Position numbers and translations under genes: made by a program
Shown here: in pieces, positions 33,799 through 41,444 of the stretch
Layout of the letters: every line of letters begins with the position of its first letter
Numbering within the stretch: position 1 is the stretch's first letter
The notes under the pieces: model-generated
Database searches by the model: none
The model's input: only the letters and a program-made list of their open reading frames with translations
Told to the model about the DNA's origin: nothing
DNA from: Gaiellasilicea sp963765705
Lineage (GTDB): Bacteria; Actinomycetota; Thermoleophilia; Gaiellales; Gaiellaceae
Direction: 5' to 3'
DNA length: 64,000 nt
Assembly (NCBI GenBank): GCA_963765705.1
Contig: CAVXXJ010000009.1
Coordinates: forward strand, 196,491-260,490

Positions 33799-34434
33799 GT
33801 GAATCCCCGGACGCTCGATCATGTTGCGCTCTGGGTCGCGGACCGCGGGCGGATGGCCGAGGTCGCGGGACGGATCGGGCTGCGCGTGATCGAGCAGACC
33901 GAGCGGTTCACGCTGCTCGGTGCCGACGCGCGCCGCGGGAAGCTGACGCTCTTCGACGCCGAAGGACCGCGCGAGCGCGGCGCGCTGCAGCGGATCGGGC
34001 TGCGCGTCTCCGCGCTCGACGGCCGCGATCCCGTCATCGACCTCGGTGAAGGGCTGGAGCTCGTGCTCGTCGAGGCCGAGACGGACTCCGAGCTCGATCT
34101 CGATCACGTCGCGCTCGTTGCGTCCGACCCGGCTGCCGCAGCCCTCGAGTGGCAGGCCCTCGGCTTCACGCCCGACGGTGACGGCCGGCTGGAGGTCGGC
34201 GGCGCCTGGCTGCAGCTGCAGCAGGGCGATCCGGGGTCGCCCGAGCGGCCGTTGCTCAATCACATCGGCGTGCTCGTCGACTCCGTCGAGGAGCATCGGG
34301 CCGATGCGGAGGATCTTGGGATCGAGATCGCCGACCTCGTCGACGCGCCGAACACGCTGGCGCTCTTCGTCTGGGGGCCCGATCGCGTCAAGCTCGAGTA
34401 CATCGAGCACAAGCCATCGTTCAGCCTGACCTAG
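33799..34434 (+). CDS. VOC superfamily (glyoxalase/dioxygenase-like) protein
   Basis: A 211-residue protein made of two VOC modules. The first begins LDHVALWVADRGRMAEVAGRIGL and the second DLDHVALVASDPAAAALEWQALGF and ends LFVWGPDRVKLEYIEH. Histidine in LDHVALW/LDHVALV and glutamate in KLEYIE are candidate metal ligands. VOC enzymes include glyoxalases and extradiol dioxygenases; the reaction here is unknown. The start is GTG at 33799. The stop precedes the FAD oxidoreductase closely and the two frames probably overlap. Confidence 0.82.
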   Translation: MNPRTLDHVALWVADRGRMAEVAGRIGLRVIEQTERFTLLGADARRGKLTLFDAEGPRERGALQRIGLRVSALDGRDPVIDLGEGLELVLVEAETDSELDLDHVALVASDPAAAALEWQALGFTPDGDGRLEVGGAWLQLQQGDPGSPERPLLNHIGVLVDSVEEHRADAEDLGIEIADLVDAPNTLALFVWGPDRVKLEYIEHKPSFSLT

Positions 34435-34451
34435 TCGTTGCCGGCGCCGGC

Positions 34452-35489
34452 ATGGCCGGTCTCGTCGCCGCGGCTCGAGCGCGCGAGCTCGGCGCGGTTC
34501 CGGTCGTGCTCGAGAAGGGCAACCGCCCCGGCGGCTCGATGCTGCTCTCGAGCGGGGTCGTCTGGCGCCACCAGGGCCTGGAGGAGTTCCACGCTGAGTG
34601 CCCGGGCGGCGACCTAGCGCTGCAGCGCCGGATCGTCGAGGAGCTCGACGACGCCCTCGACTGGCTGGAGTCGCTCGGCGCCGAGCCGCTGACGCGCGAG
34701 ACCGGCAACCCGCTCACGGTGGGCCGCCGCTTCGACACGCGCGACCTGACGGATGTGCTCGTCAAGGCCGCGGGCGACGTCCGGCTGGAAGAGCCTTTCC
34801 GCGAGGCCCGGATTCTGGCGACCGGCGGCTTCGGCGCCAGGCTCGCCCGCGAGCGCGGGCTGCTCTTGCGGGCCAACGAGTGGAGCGAAGGCGACGGGCT
34901 CGACTACGGGATTGCGCACGGAGCGGCCGTCACGGCAGGCATGGACGAGTTCTACGGACGCGCGCTGCCCGGCGGCGTGGGGGAGAGCGAGTACGTGTCC
35001 GCGGCTCAGCTGTACGCCCGCCACGCGCTCGTGCTCGACGACGAGGGCCGTGACCTCGGCGAGGCCGCGTGGCACGAGAGCGATCTCGTGCAGCGGCTCC
35101 CCGGCGGTCGCGCCTGGTACGTCGTCGACGCAGGTGCGCTCCGTCAGCCCGTTCGGGAGCGCACGGTGGCCGAGCTGATCGACGTCGCGCGGACGGTTGG
35201 CGGCGAAGTGGTGGCGGCGGAGGAGCTTCCGTTCGCCTTGCCGGCGTCGCCGAAGCTCACCGAGCCGCCGTTCGTCGCCGTCCGCGTCTTCGCGGCCGTG
35301 ACGCACACGACCGGCGGCCTGCGGATCGACGAGCGAGCGCGCGTGCTCGATCCGGACGGACGGCCGGTCCCGGGGCTGCTCGCGGCGGGTGCCGATGCGG
35401 GCGGCATCTTCACCGGCGGCTACGGCAGCGGTCTCGCAGCGGCGCTCGTCTTCGGCCGCATCGCCGCCCAGACTGCGGTCAGCGGCTAA
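34452..35489 (+). CDS. FAD-dependent oxidoreductase (FAD_binding_2 type), start uncertain
   Basis: A 345-residue flavoprotein related to fumarate reductase/succinate dehydrogenase flavoproteins and 3-ketosteroid dehydrogenases. The FAD-binding fingerprint reads VVAGAGMAGLVAAARARELG, followed by VLEKGNRPGGSMLLSSG. The C-terminal TTGGLRIDERARVLDPDG then PVPGLLAAGADAGGIFTGGYGSGLA is the second FAD motif. The first ATG (34452) falls inside the GxGxxG loop, so the true start must be upstream: in-frame ATC at 34416 or a damaged codon overlapping the VOC gene. It is shorter than most relatives (about 450 to 500), so the substrate domain is reduced. Confidence 0.8.
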   Translation: MAGLVAAARARELGAVPVVLEKGNRPGGSMLLSSGVVWRHQGLEEFHAECPGGDLALQRRIVEELDDALDWLESLGAEPLTRETGNPLTVGRRFDTRDLTDVLVKAAGDVRLEEPFREARILATGGFGARLARERGLLLRANEWSEGDGLDYGIAHGAAVTAGMDEFYGRALPGGVGESEYVSAAQLYARHALVLDDEGRDLGEAAWHESDLVQRLPGGRAWYVVDAGALRQPVRERTVAELIDVARTVGGEVVAAEELPFALPASPKLTEPPFVAVRVFAAVTHTTGGLRIDERARVLDPDGRPVPGLLAAGADAGGIFTGGYGSGLAAALVFGRIAAQTAVSG

Positions 35490-35695
35490 GCCAGCTGTGT
35501 GAACGCGCAGCGGCGGCGGTCGCCGGGGAGCGGCGAGGGGCCGAGCTTGACGACGCGCAGCATTGTCTCGCCCGCCTCCACGGTCTCGCCGACGGCGGGC
35601 GGATCGCCCTCGCGCTGCTGCAGCGTCCAGCCGGACGGCGACCAGACGAAGAGGACGTAGCCCTCGCTGCCCTGATTACCGTTGCCCTCCGACAT
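35486..35695 (-). CDS. Small hypothetical protein
   Basis: A 69-residue protein (MSEGNGNQGSEGYVLFVWSP, then PSGWTLQQREGDPPAVGETV) with several predicted beta strands and a conserved-looking FVWSPSGWTL core, ending RRRCAFTQLA. It overlaps the 3' end of the oxidoreductase by 4 bases on the opposite strand. Similar short proteins occur in actinobacteria without a known role. Base composition and codon use match the neighbours, which supports it being real. Confidence 0.5.
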   Translation of the reverse strand: MSEGNGNQGSEGYVLFVWSPSGWTLQQREGDPPAVGETVEAGETMLRVVKLGPSPLPGDRRRCAFTQLA

Positions 35696-35744
35696 CGGCG
35701 GCGATTGTACCGGGAGCGAAGCGACCCTTTAGGGGTCTTGGCGC

Positions 35745-35767
35745 GGGCACGGGCTTTGCCCGTGTCC
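35745..35767 (-). terminator. Strong hairpin downstream of the two-component operon
   Basis: GGGCACGGGC-TTT-GCCCGTGTCC is a 10-bp stem with a single G-T pair and a TTT loop, 12 bases beyond the histidine kinase stop. Flanking GCGC and GCGC can extend it with a small bulge. A weaker GACCC-TTTAG-GGGTC hairpin precedes it at 35723-35737. Likely terminates the kinase/regulator transcript. Confidence 0.6.
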
Positions 35768-35778
35768 TTGCGCGGAAA

Positions 35779-36441
35779 TCAAGGGTTTCCCGAGTAGGCC
35801 GGGAGAACGACGTGGATCTCGGTGCCGCCGTCTGCGCCCTGCTCGACGGAGAAACGGCCGTTGAGGGTCGAAGCGCGCTCGCCGATCTCGGCCAGGGCCG
35901 CCGTTCGCCGCTCCCCGGTGCCGTTGTCCGCCACGATCGTCTCGATCTCGCCCTGGAGCGTGTCCCGGATCGCGACCGAGATCTTCGACGGCGGCCCGCG
36001 CCGGACGGCCTGGTTCAGCGACTCGCGCACGATCTGGTAGAGCCCGACCTGCTCCTTCTCGCCGAGGCTCTCCGCCCGCGCCACGTCGACCTCGATACGC
36101 ACCTTGTGCTCCAGCCCGAGCTGGCTCGCAAGCTCGTCCACTGCTGCCCCGAAGCCCTGGTCGCGCAGCACGACGGGCTCGATGTTGAAGGAGAGGTCGC
36201 GAAGCGAGCGGATCGTCTCGCGATGACGCTGCAGGGCGGACGACATGATCTCGCGCGCCGCCTCTGGCCTGTCGTCGTCGATCGCCTGCACCGCCGCATC
36301 CAGCATCAGCGCGATCCCGGCGAGGTTCTGCACGGGCCCGTCGTGGAGGAAGAGCGCGAGCCGGCGCCGCTCGTCCTGCTCGGCCGTGATGATCCGTGCG
36401 ACGAGGCGCTCGCGCTCGTCGTCCGGGCTCGGGTCGGCCAT
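35779..36441 (-). CDS. Soluble histidine kinase (HisKA_3, NarL-type system)
   Basis: A 220-residue cytoplasmic kinase with no membrane span and no separate sensor domain. The dimerisation/phospho-acceptor helix reads ITAEQDERRRLALFLHDGPVQNLAG, with His33 as the expected phosphorylation site. The ATPase domain contains LYQIVRESLNQAVRRG (N box region), VADNGTG (G1) and a C-terminal GGTEIHVVLP (G2 region). The upstream receptor is missing, so the signal may come from a partner protein. The start overlaps the regulator's stop by 1 base, so it is translated after it. Confidence 0.9.
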   Translation of the reverse strand: MADPSPDDERERLVARIITAEQDERRRLALFLHDGPVQNLAGIALMLDAAVQAIDDDRPEAAREIMSSALQRHRETIRSLRDLSFNIEPVVLRDQGFGAAVDELASQLGLEHKVRIEVDVARAESLGEKEQVGLYQIVRESLNQAVRRGPPSKISVAIRDTLQGEIETIVADNGTGERRTAALAEIGERASTLNGRFSVEQGADGGTEIHVVLPAYSGNP

Positions 36442-37064
36442 CAGTCGATGATCGCGTCGCGCAGCGCGATCGCGACCGCGTGCGTACGCGTGTCGGCCTC
36501 GAGCTTCGCGAGGATGTGCCGCACGTGGCTCTTGACCGTCTCCTGGCTGATGAACAGCCGAGCCGCGACGTCGGCGTTCGACATCCCGTCGGCGAGCAGC
36601 TGCAGGATCTCGCGCTCGCGCGCGGTGAGCATCTCGTTCTGCTCCTTGCCGGTCAGGAACGTCGGCATCAGCGCGGGGTCGACGAAGCTCTCCCCGCTCG
36701 CGACCTTCTCGATCGCGCGCAGCAGCGTCGCGTGCGGCGCCTCCTTGAGGATGTAGCCCTTCGCGCCCGACTCGAGCCCGCGTCCGAGGAGGGAGCGCTC
36801 GCTGTAGGCGGTGAAGATCAGCACCGCGGTCTCTGGCACTTTCTCCTTGATCAGCTTGGTCGCCTCGAGCCCGTCCATGCCGGGCATGCGCACGTCCATG
36901 ATCACGACCTGAGGACGGCGGCGCTCGACCAGTGCGACTGCGCCTGCGCCGTCGGATGCTTCGCCGATCACGCGCACGTGGGGCGCGCGGGAGAGCGAGA
37001 GACGCAGTCCTTCGCGCACGACCTCGTGGTCGTCGACGATCAGGCAGGTGATCTCTTCGGGCAT
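36441..37064 (-). CDS. NarL/FixJ-family response regulator
   Basis: A 207-residue regulator. The receiver has D11/D12, phospho-acceptor D57 (VVIMDVRMPGMDG), T85 and K107 (GYILKEAP). The LuxR-type helix-turn-helix lies at about 145-205 (LTAREREILQLLADGMSNAD, VAARLFISQETVKSHVRHIL). It is the first gene of a regulator-kinase pair transcribed leftward and is probably phosphorylated by the neighbouring HisKA_3 kinase. Confidence 0.95.
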   Translation of the reverse strand: MPEEITCLIVDDHEVVREGLRLSLSRAPHVRVIGEASDGAGAVALVERRRPQVVIMDVRMPGMDGLEATKLIKEKVPETAVLIFTAYSERSLLGRGLESGAKGYILKEAPHATLLRAIEKVASGESFVDPALMPTFLTGKEQNEMLTAREREILQLLADGMSNADVAARLFISQETVKSHVRHILAKLEADTRTHAVAIALRDAIID

Positions 37065-37095
37065 CGCGGCACAAGTGTATTGCCGGAATCGGAAC

Positions 37096-38010
37096 TTAGA
37101 CGCCCAATGTCAATTGAACAGGCTCTGGTGGAGGCTTCAGCGGCCGCTGTCGCCGGTCGCGGACGCCGTGCTCGCGGGCCAATGCGCGCACCTGCTCGCG
37201 CACCGGATCGACCTCCGCTCGGGGAAGATAGGCGCGCTGCGCATACAGCTGCTCGTACCGCTCGAGCTCCTCGGGCCAGTCCCGAGCCAGCGCTTCGAGG
37301 AAATGCTCCTTCGTGCCGGGCTTGAGGTAGAGCAGGTTCGCCCACACGCTCGTCGCGCCGGCGGCGCGCACCGCCTTGACCACTTCGGCGAGCTGCTCCG
37401 GCCGGTCGGAGAGCCCGGGGAGGATCGGCGCCATGCCGACGCTCGCCTTGATCCCGGCCGCGACGAGCGCCGAGAGCGCCCGCAGCCGCTGTCGCGGCGG
37501 CGCCGTGCCGGGCTCGGTCGTCCTCCAGACGTCCGGGTCGAGCGTCGGCACCGAGAACATCACCGAGACCTCTGTTCGCCGGGACGCCTCCTGGAGGACG
37601 TCGACGTCGCGCACGATCAGCGGCCCGCGCGTGATCAGGCCGAACGGCGACCTCGCCCGCCCGAGCACCTCGATGCACGCGCGCGTCAGCCGGTAGCGTC
37701 CTTCAGCCGGCTGGTACGGGTCGGTGGCGGCGCCGATGGCGATCTGCTCGCGCCGCCAGGACGGGCGTGCGAGCTCCCGCTCGAGCACCTCTGCGACGTT
37801 GACCTTGACGCGGATCGAGCGGCCGTAGCGGTCGTCGGACGGACGGTCGGCCCGCAGCTCGAACGCGCGGACGTAGCAGAACGTGCAGCGGTGGACGCAG
37901 CCGGTGTACGGGTTCAGGGACCACGCGAACGGCATCCCCCTGACCCGGTTCAGGGCGCTCCGGCACGCCTCCTCGCGGTACTCGGCCCGCATCAAGACAG
38001 CATAGAACAT
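37096..38010 (-). CDS. Radical SAM protein (SPL-like, Rv2578c type)
   Basis: A 304-residue radical SAM enzyme. The cluster-binding motif CVHRCTFCY gives C38, C42 and C45 (CxxxCxxC), preceded by SLNPYTG. Further blocks are GAATDPYQPAEGRYRLTRAC, ITRGPLIVRDVDVL, SVMFSVPTLDPDVWRTTEPG and GMAPILPGLSD, as in the spore photoproduct lyase-like group widespread in actinobacteria. Function in non-sporing bacteria is not established. An internal ATG (M7) is an alternative start. It lies upstream of the two-component genes on the same strand, with about 30 bases between them. Confidence 0.88.
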   Translation of the reverse strand: MFYAVLMRAEYREEACRSALNRVRGMPFAWSLNPYTGCVHRCTFCYVRAFELRADRPSDDRYGRSIRVKVNVAEVLERELARPSWRREQIAIGAATDPYQPAEGRYRLTRACIEVLGRARSPFGLITRGPLIVRDVDVLQEASRRTEVSVMFSVPTLDPDVWRTTEPGTAPPRQRLRALSALVAAGIKASVGMAPILPGLSDRPEQLAEVVKAVRAAGATSVWANLLYLKPGTKEHFLEALARDWPEELERYEQLYAQRAYLPRAEVDPVREQVRALAREHGVRDRRQRPLKPPPEPVQLTLGV

Positions 38011-38019
38011 ATGTTCGCG

Positions 38020-38454
38020 CTAGGAGACGACGAGCACGACGGTCAGGACAATGCCGACGACCGCAAGCACGAGGACGATGCTGACCGCCGTGAGCACAAG
38101 ACGTGCGACCGCTGTGACGTCCCGCTCGTCCCGTTGGCCGCCACGCGTGAGCCACTCGTCGTGCACAGGGCCGAGGATGAGAGCCGCCACTCGCTCCGAC
38201 TCAGATGCGGTGAGGCCGTGCGCGCCCTCGAGTGCCTTGGCCAGCGAGACCTCGAGCTCCTCCGACCAGAGGCTCGCCGATTCAGACCAGCCATCCGGTG
38301 CGAAGTACCAGAACGACGCAGAGAGCGCACCGCCTTTCAACTCGCTCAAGTCGACCAACAGTCTCCCTGGCCCGGCATCGAGGAGAGCCCGGAGGCTGTC
38401 GCGGCCGATCTGCCAACGCGTTTCACCTGCTGTCCTCTGATCGGCGTCACGCAT
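38020..38454 (-). CDS. Hypothetical protein with a C-terminal membrane anchor
   Basis: A 144-residue protein. The first 115 residues are soluble (ALLDAGPGRLLVDLSELKGG, ALSASFWYFAPDGWSES, EELEVSLAKALEGAHGLTAS). The C terminus is a hydrophobic tail of about 28 residues (VLTAVSIVLVLAVVGIVLTVVLVVS), so it is probably tail-anchored in the membrane with the soluble part in the cytoplasm. No family recognised. Composition is slightly less GC-rich than its neighbours. It diverges from the metallo-beta-lactamase gene. Confidence 0.5.
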   Translation of the reverse strand: MRDADQRTAGETRWQIGRDSLRALLDAGPGRLLVDLSELKGGALSASFWYFAPDGWSESASLWSEELEVSLAKALEGAHGLTASESERVAALILGPVHDEWLTRGGQRDERDVTAVARLVLTAVSIVLVLAVVGIVLTVVLVVS

Positions 38455-38521
38455 CCTTCATATTCTGGCTGTTCCACGGACCGGAGCCGGCATACGCAGC
38501 GGCGCGTGATTGGATGCCCGG

Positions 38522-39490
38522 ATGGAGCTGCCGCTCGGCATTCGCCGGATCACGACGCCCTTACCGACCCGGCCGGGGCACGTCCACTCGTACCTGCTGC
38601 CGGGCGAGGACGGCTGGACGCTCGTCGACACGGGCATCGGGCTGCCCGATGCGAAGGAGGTGTGGGCCGCGTCGCTCGAGGGAGCCGAGGTGACGCGGAT
38701 CTTCATCACCCACTTCCACCCGGACCACGTCGGCGCGGCGGCCGACGTCGCCGAGCTGACCGGGGCGCCGGTGAGCCAGGGGGCGCTCGACTACGCCCAG
38801 TGCGAGCTCGTCTGGGACAACCCGAACTGGCCCCGGCGGATCGCCGACTGGTTCGTCACCCACGGCGTCCCGAGCGAGATCACGGAGGAGCTGATCAGCT
38901 CCGGCAACGTCTACAGGCCGTTCATCCGCTTCCAGCGCGATCCGGTGCTCGTCGACGACGGGGACGCGCTCGACGGCTGGGAGCTCGTTGCCGCGCCGGG
39001 CCACGCGGACGGGCAGCTCTGCCTACTCAAGGGCCGGGTGCTGGTGTCGGCCGATCACCTGCTGGGGCGGATCTCGCCGACCGTCGGCCTCTGGCCCGCC
39101 AGCCGTCCCGACCCGCTCGGCGACTTCCTCGAGTCGCTCGAGCGGACGATCGAGCTCGCGCCCGAGATCGCGCTGCCGGGGCACGGGGATCCGATCGTCG
39201 ATCCGGTGGGCCGCGCGCGGGAGCTGATCGAGCACCACCGCGAGCGGCTCGCGTTCACGGAGTCGAGCCTCGGCGATCGCCCCCGCACGGGCTACGAGGT
39301 CTCGCTCGACCTCTTCGGCGCCGACCTGAAGCCCGCATCCAGGCGCTTCGCCGTCGCGGAGACGCTTTCTCACCTCGAGCGGCTCGTCCTCGAGGAGCGC
39401 GCCGAGCGGCGCGAAGCCGGCAGCGATGCCAGCGGTGGGGACAGCGGGGCGGTTGCTTATACTGCGCGCCAGCTTGGACGATCCCTCTAG
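38522..39490 (+). CDS. Metallo-beta-lactamase fold hydrolase
   Basis: A 322-residue hydrolase. The metal site THFHPDHVG gives H64, H66, D68 and H69. Additional ligands are APGHADGQ, SADHLL and ALPGHGDPI, the usual MBL set. The C-terminal 90 residues (RERLAFTESSLGDRPRTGYE, EVSLDLFGADLKPASRRFAV) form an extra helical cap seen in the LACTB2/hydroxyacylglutathione hydrolase-like group. Substrate unknown. I chose ATG 38522; a TTG 12 bases upstream is less likely. Confidence 0.88.
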   Translation: MELPLGIRRITTPLPTRPGHVHSYLLPGEDGWTLVDTGIGLPDAKEVWAASLEGAEVTRIFITHFHPDHVGAAADVAELTGAPVSQGALDYAQCELVWDNPNWPRRIADWFVTHGVPSEITEELISSGNVYRPFIRFQRDPVLVDDGDALDGWELVAAPGHADGQLCLLKGRVLVSADHLLGRISPTVGLWPASRPDPLGDFLESLERTIELAPEIALPGHGDPIVDPVGRARELIEHHRERLAFTESSLGDRPRTGYEVSLDLFGADLKPASRRFAVAETLSHLERLVLEERAERREAGSDASGGDSGAVAYTARQLGRSL

Positions 39491-39497
39491 TACCCAG

Positions 39498-39514
39498 GCC
39501 CCGGAGAGCGGGGC
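39498..39514 (+). promoter_or_regulatory. Hairpin abutting the TTG start of the CNNM/CBS gene
   Basis: GCCCCG-GAGAG-CGGGGC is a perfect 6-bp stem with a GAGAG loop, ending on the base before the TTG start. The loop contains the only Shine-Dalgarno-like purines, so the hairpin could present or mask the ribosome-binding site, or terminate the upstream MBL transcript. Confidence 0.4.
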
Positions 39515-40822
39515 TTGAGCGACGCCCTTCGAATCCTCGCGATCTTCCTGCTCGTGCTCGGGAACGCGGTCTTCGTCGCGGCCGAATATGCGCTCGTGAC
39601 CGCGCGGCGGACGCGCCTCGAGCCCGACGCGGAAGCGGGCAGTCGCCGTGCGCGCGCCGCCCTCGACCTGATGGACCATCCGGTCAAGTTCATCAGCACG
39701 GTCCAGATCGGGATCACGGTCTTCGGGATCGCGCTCGGCGCCATCGGCCAGCCGCTGCTCTCCGGTTACTTCGACCCCGTCGTGTCACATGGGATCGCGT
39801 ACGCGGGCGCGTTTCTGATCCTCACCTACCTCAGCGTCGCTCTCGGCGAGCTCGTGCCGAAGGCGCTGGCCCTGCAGAGGGCGGAGACGATCGCCAAGCT
39901 GGTCGCGATTCCGCTCGAGCTGCTGCAGGCGGTCGTCAGGCCCTTCAACTGGGCGCTGCAGGTGTCGGCGAACGCGGTGACGCGGCTCTTCGGCGTCACT
40001 CCCGCGCCTGCCGGCATGCTCGCCCACACCGAGGAGGACATCCGCCACATCGTGGCCGGCGCCGAGGACGCGGGCGTGATCGCGACCGACGAGGAGGAGA
40101 TGCTCTACAAGGTCTTCGACTTCGCCGACAAGGAAGTCCACGAAGTGATGGTGCCGCGGCCGGAGGTCGTGGCGATCGCGATCTCGCTTCCCTCGGAGGA
40201 GGCGCTCGCGGCGCTGCTCGAGTCGCCCTACACGCGCTACCCCGTCTACCGCGACTCGCTCGACGAGATCGCCGGAATCCTCCACGTGCGCGACCTCTTC
40301 CACGCGTTGCACGACCGCGGCATCGCCCAGGTCGAGATCGGAGAGCTGCTCCGCCCTGTCTACATCGTCCCCGAGACGAAGGATCTCGCGGCGCTGCTGG
40401 CGGAGTTCCGCAAGCAGAACCAGCACATGGCGGTGGTCGTCGACGAGTACGGCGCAATGCAGGGGATCGTGACGCTCGAGGATCTGCTCGAGGAGATCGT
40501 CGGCGAGATCGAGGACGAGTTCGACCTCCCGGACGAGTCGGTCGAGCGGATCGACGACACCCACATCCGCATCGACGGCACCTTCCCGATCGACGACTTC
40601 AACGAGCAGTTCGGGACGAAGCTCGAGGCCGAGGACTACCACACGATGGCCGGCACGGTCTTCGGCGCGCTCGGTCGCGCGCCCGAGGTCGGCGACGAGG
40701 TGACGATCGACGGGCTCGCCCTGCGCGTGATCGAGATCGACGGCTCGCGGATCGGCCGGCTCGAGGTCGAGTTCCTCCACCCGGTGGCCAATCCCGACGC
40801 CGGCGCTTCCGACGAGTCGTAG
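39515..40822 (+). CDS. Hemolysin-family CNNM/CBS/CorC_HlyC membrane protein
   Basis: A 435-residue protein. The N-terminal CNNM (DUF21) domain has about four spans (LAIFLLVLGNAVFVAAEYAL, VQIGITVFGIALGAIGQPLL, ILTYLSVALGELVPKALALQ). It is followed by an acidic helical bundle, two CBS domains (VMVPRPEVVAIAISLPSEEA; VVVDEYGAMQGIVTLEDLLE) and a C-terminal CorC_HlyC domain (IDGTFPIDDFNEQF). Relatives are magnesium/cobalt transport or efflux proteins. TTG at 39515 is the only start between the upstream in-frame stop and the conserved N terminus. Confidence 0.9.
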   Translation: MSDALRILAIFLLVLGNAVFVAAEYALVTARRTRLEPDAEAGSRRARAALDLMDHPVKFISTVQIGITVFGIALGAIGQPLLSGYFDPVVSHGIAYAGAFLILTYLSVALGELVPKALALQRAETIAKLVAIPLELLQAVVRPFNWALQVSANAVTRLFGVTPAPAGMLAHTEEDIRHIVAGAEDAGVIATDEEEMLYKVFDFADKEVHEVMVPRPEVVAIAISLPSEEALAALLESPYTRYPVYRDSLDEIAGILHVRDLFHALHDRGIAQVEIGELLRPVYIVPETKDLAALLAEFRKQNQHMAVVVDEYGAMQGIVTLEDLLEEIVGEIEDEFDLPDESVERIDDTHIRIDGTFPIDDFNEQFGTKLEAEDYHTMAGTVFGALGRAPEVGDEVTIDGLALRVIEIDGSRIGRLEVEFLHPVANPDAGASDES

Positions 40823-41218
40823 CTACTCGGCCCAGAAGGCGTCGAACGCCGCCGGGTCGCTCGGCAGCGCCAGCACCTCGGTGACGAGCCCGTCGTGGAT
40901 CGTGAACAGGAGCACCTGGTCGATGTCGAGCGAGCGCCCGTCGCGCTCGCCCTGTGCCCGGTAGAGCCCTGCGCCACGGTCGTCGCTCGCGAGCGCGTCG
41001 ACGAAGGTCGAGCGGTACGTCCCGTCCGTCAGCTTCGGCAGCCGTGCGAGGAAGCGGAAGATCTCGGTCCGGCCGTGGTAGGTGCCGGACATGACGCCGC
41101 CGCCGGGCACGTGCCACACCGCGTCGTCGGCGAAGCAGTCGCGCAGCGCGAACCCCTCCCTGTTCGCGAACGCCTCCATGATCCGGCGCACGAGCCGCCT
41201 GTTCTCCTCGACGCTCAC
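40823..41218 (-). CDS. SnoaL-like / NTF2-fold protein
   Basis: A 131-residue NTF2-like protein. It opens with ENRRLVRRIMEAFANREGFALRDCFADDAVWHVPG, the typical helix and first strand of SnoaL-like proteins, continues MSGTYHGRTEIFRFLARLPK and ends VLLFTIHDGLVTEVLALPSD then PAAFDAFWAE. Such proteins are isomerases, hydrolases or ligand binders, and function cannot be assigned from sequence. The GTG start is at 41218; the frame runs convergent to the CNNM/CBS gene, with the stop codons back to back. Confidence 0.85.
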   Translation of the reverse strand: MSVEENRRLVRRIMEAFANREGFALRDCFADDAVWHVPGGGVMSGTYHGRTEIFRFLARLPKLTDGTYRSTFVDALASDDRGAGLYRAQGERDGRSLDIDQVLLFTIHDGLVTEVLALPSDPAAFDAFWAE

Positions 41219-41220
41219 GT

Positions 41221-41424
41221 CTACCGGCCCTCCGCCCAGCGGTCGAGCAGCCCGGCGACGTGACGCCGTTGCGCGTCGGTGAAGTCCATCCGCGCGAGCA
41301 GGCGCCGCGCTTCCTCCGGATCGTCGTTCGCGACCGCGGCTTCGAGCCGCTCGCGCCACGGCGTCGGCTCGCGCAGCTGCCGGCGCAGCCAGCGAAGGAG
41401 GCTCACGCTTGCCTGATCGACCAT
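41221..41424 (-). CDS. Small hypothetical protein
   Basis: A 67-residue helical, basic protein (MVDQASVSLLRWLRRQLREP, WRERLEAAVANDDPEEARRL, FTDAQRRHVAGLLDRWAEGR). Two predicted helical hairpins separated by an acidic turn suggest a small helical bundle. It lies 2 bases upstream of the SnoaL-like gene on the same strand, so the two are likely co-transcribed. No family recognised. Confidence 0.45.
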   Translation of the reverse strand: MVDQASVSLLRWLRRQLREPTPWRERLEAAVANDDPEEARRLLARMDFTDAQRRHVAGLLDRWAEGR

Positions 41425-41444
41425 GGTCCGGGCAGGCTACAAGG

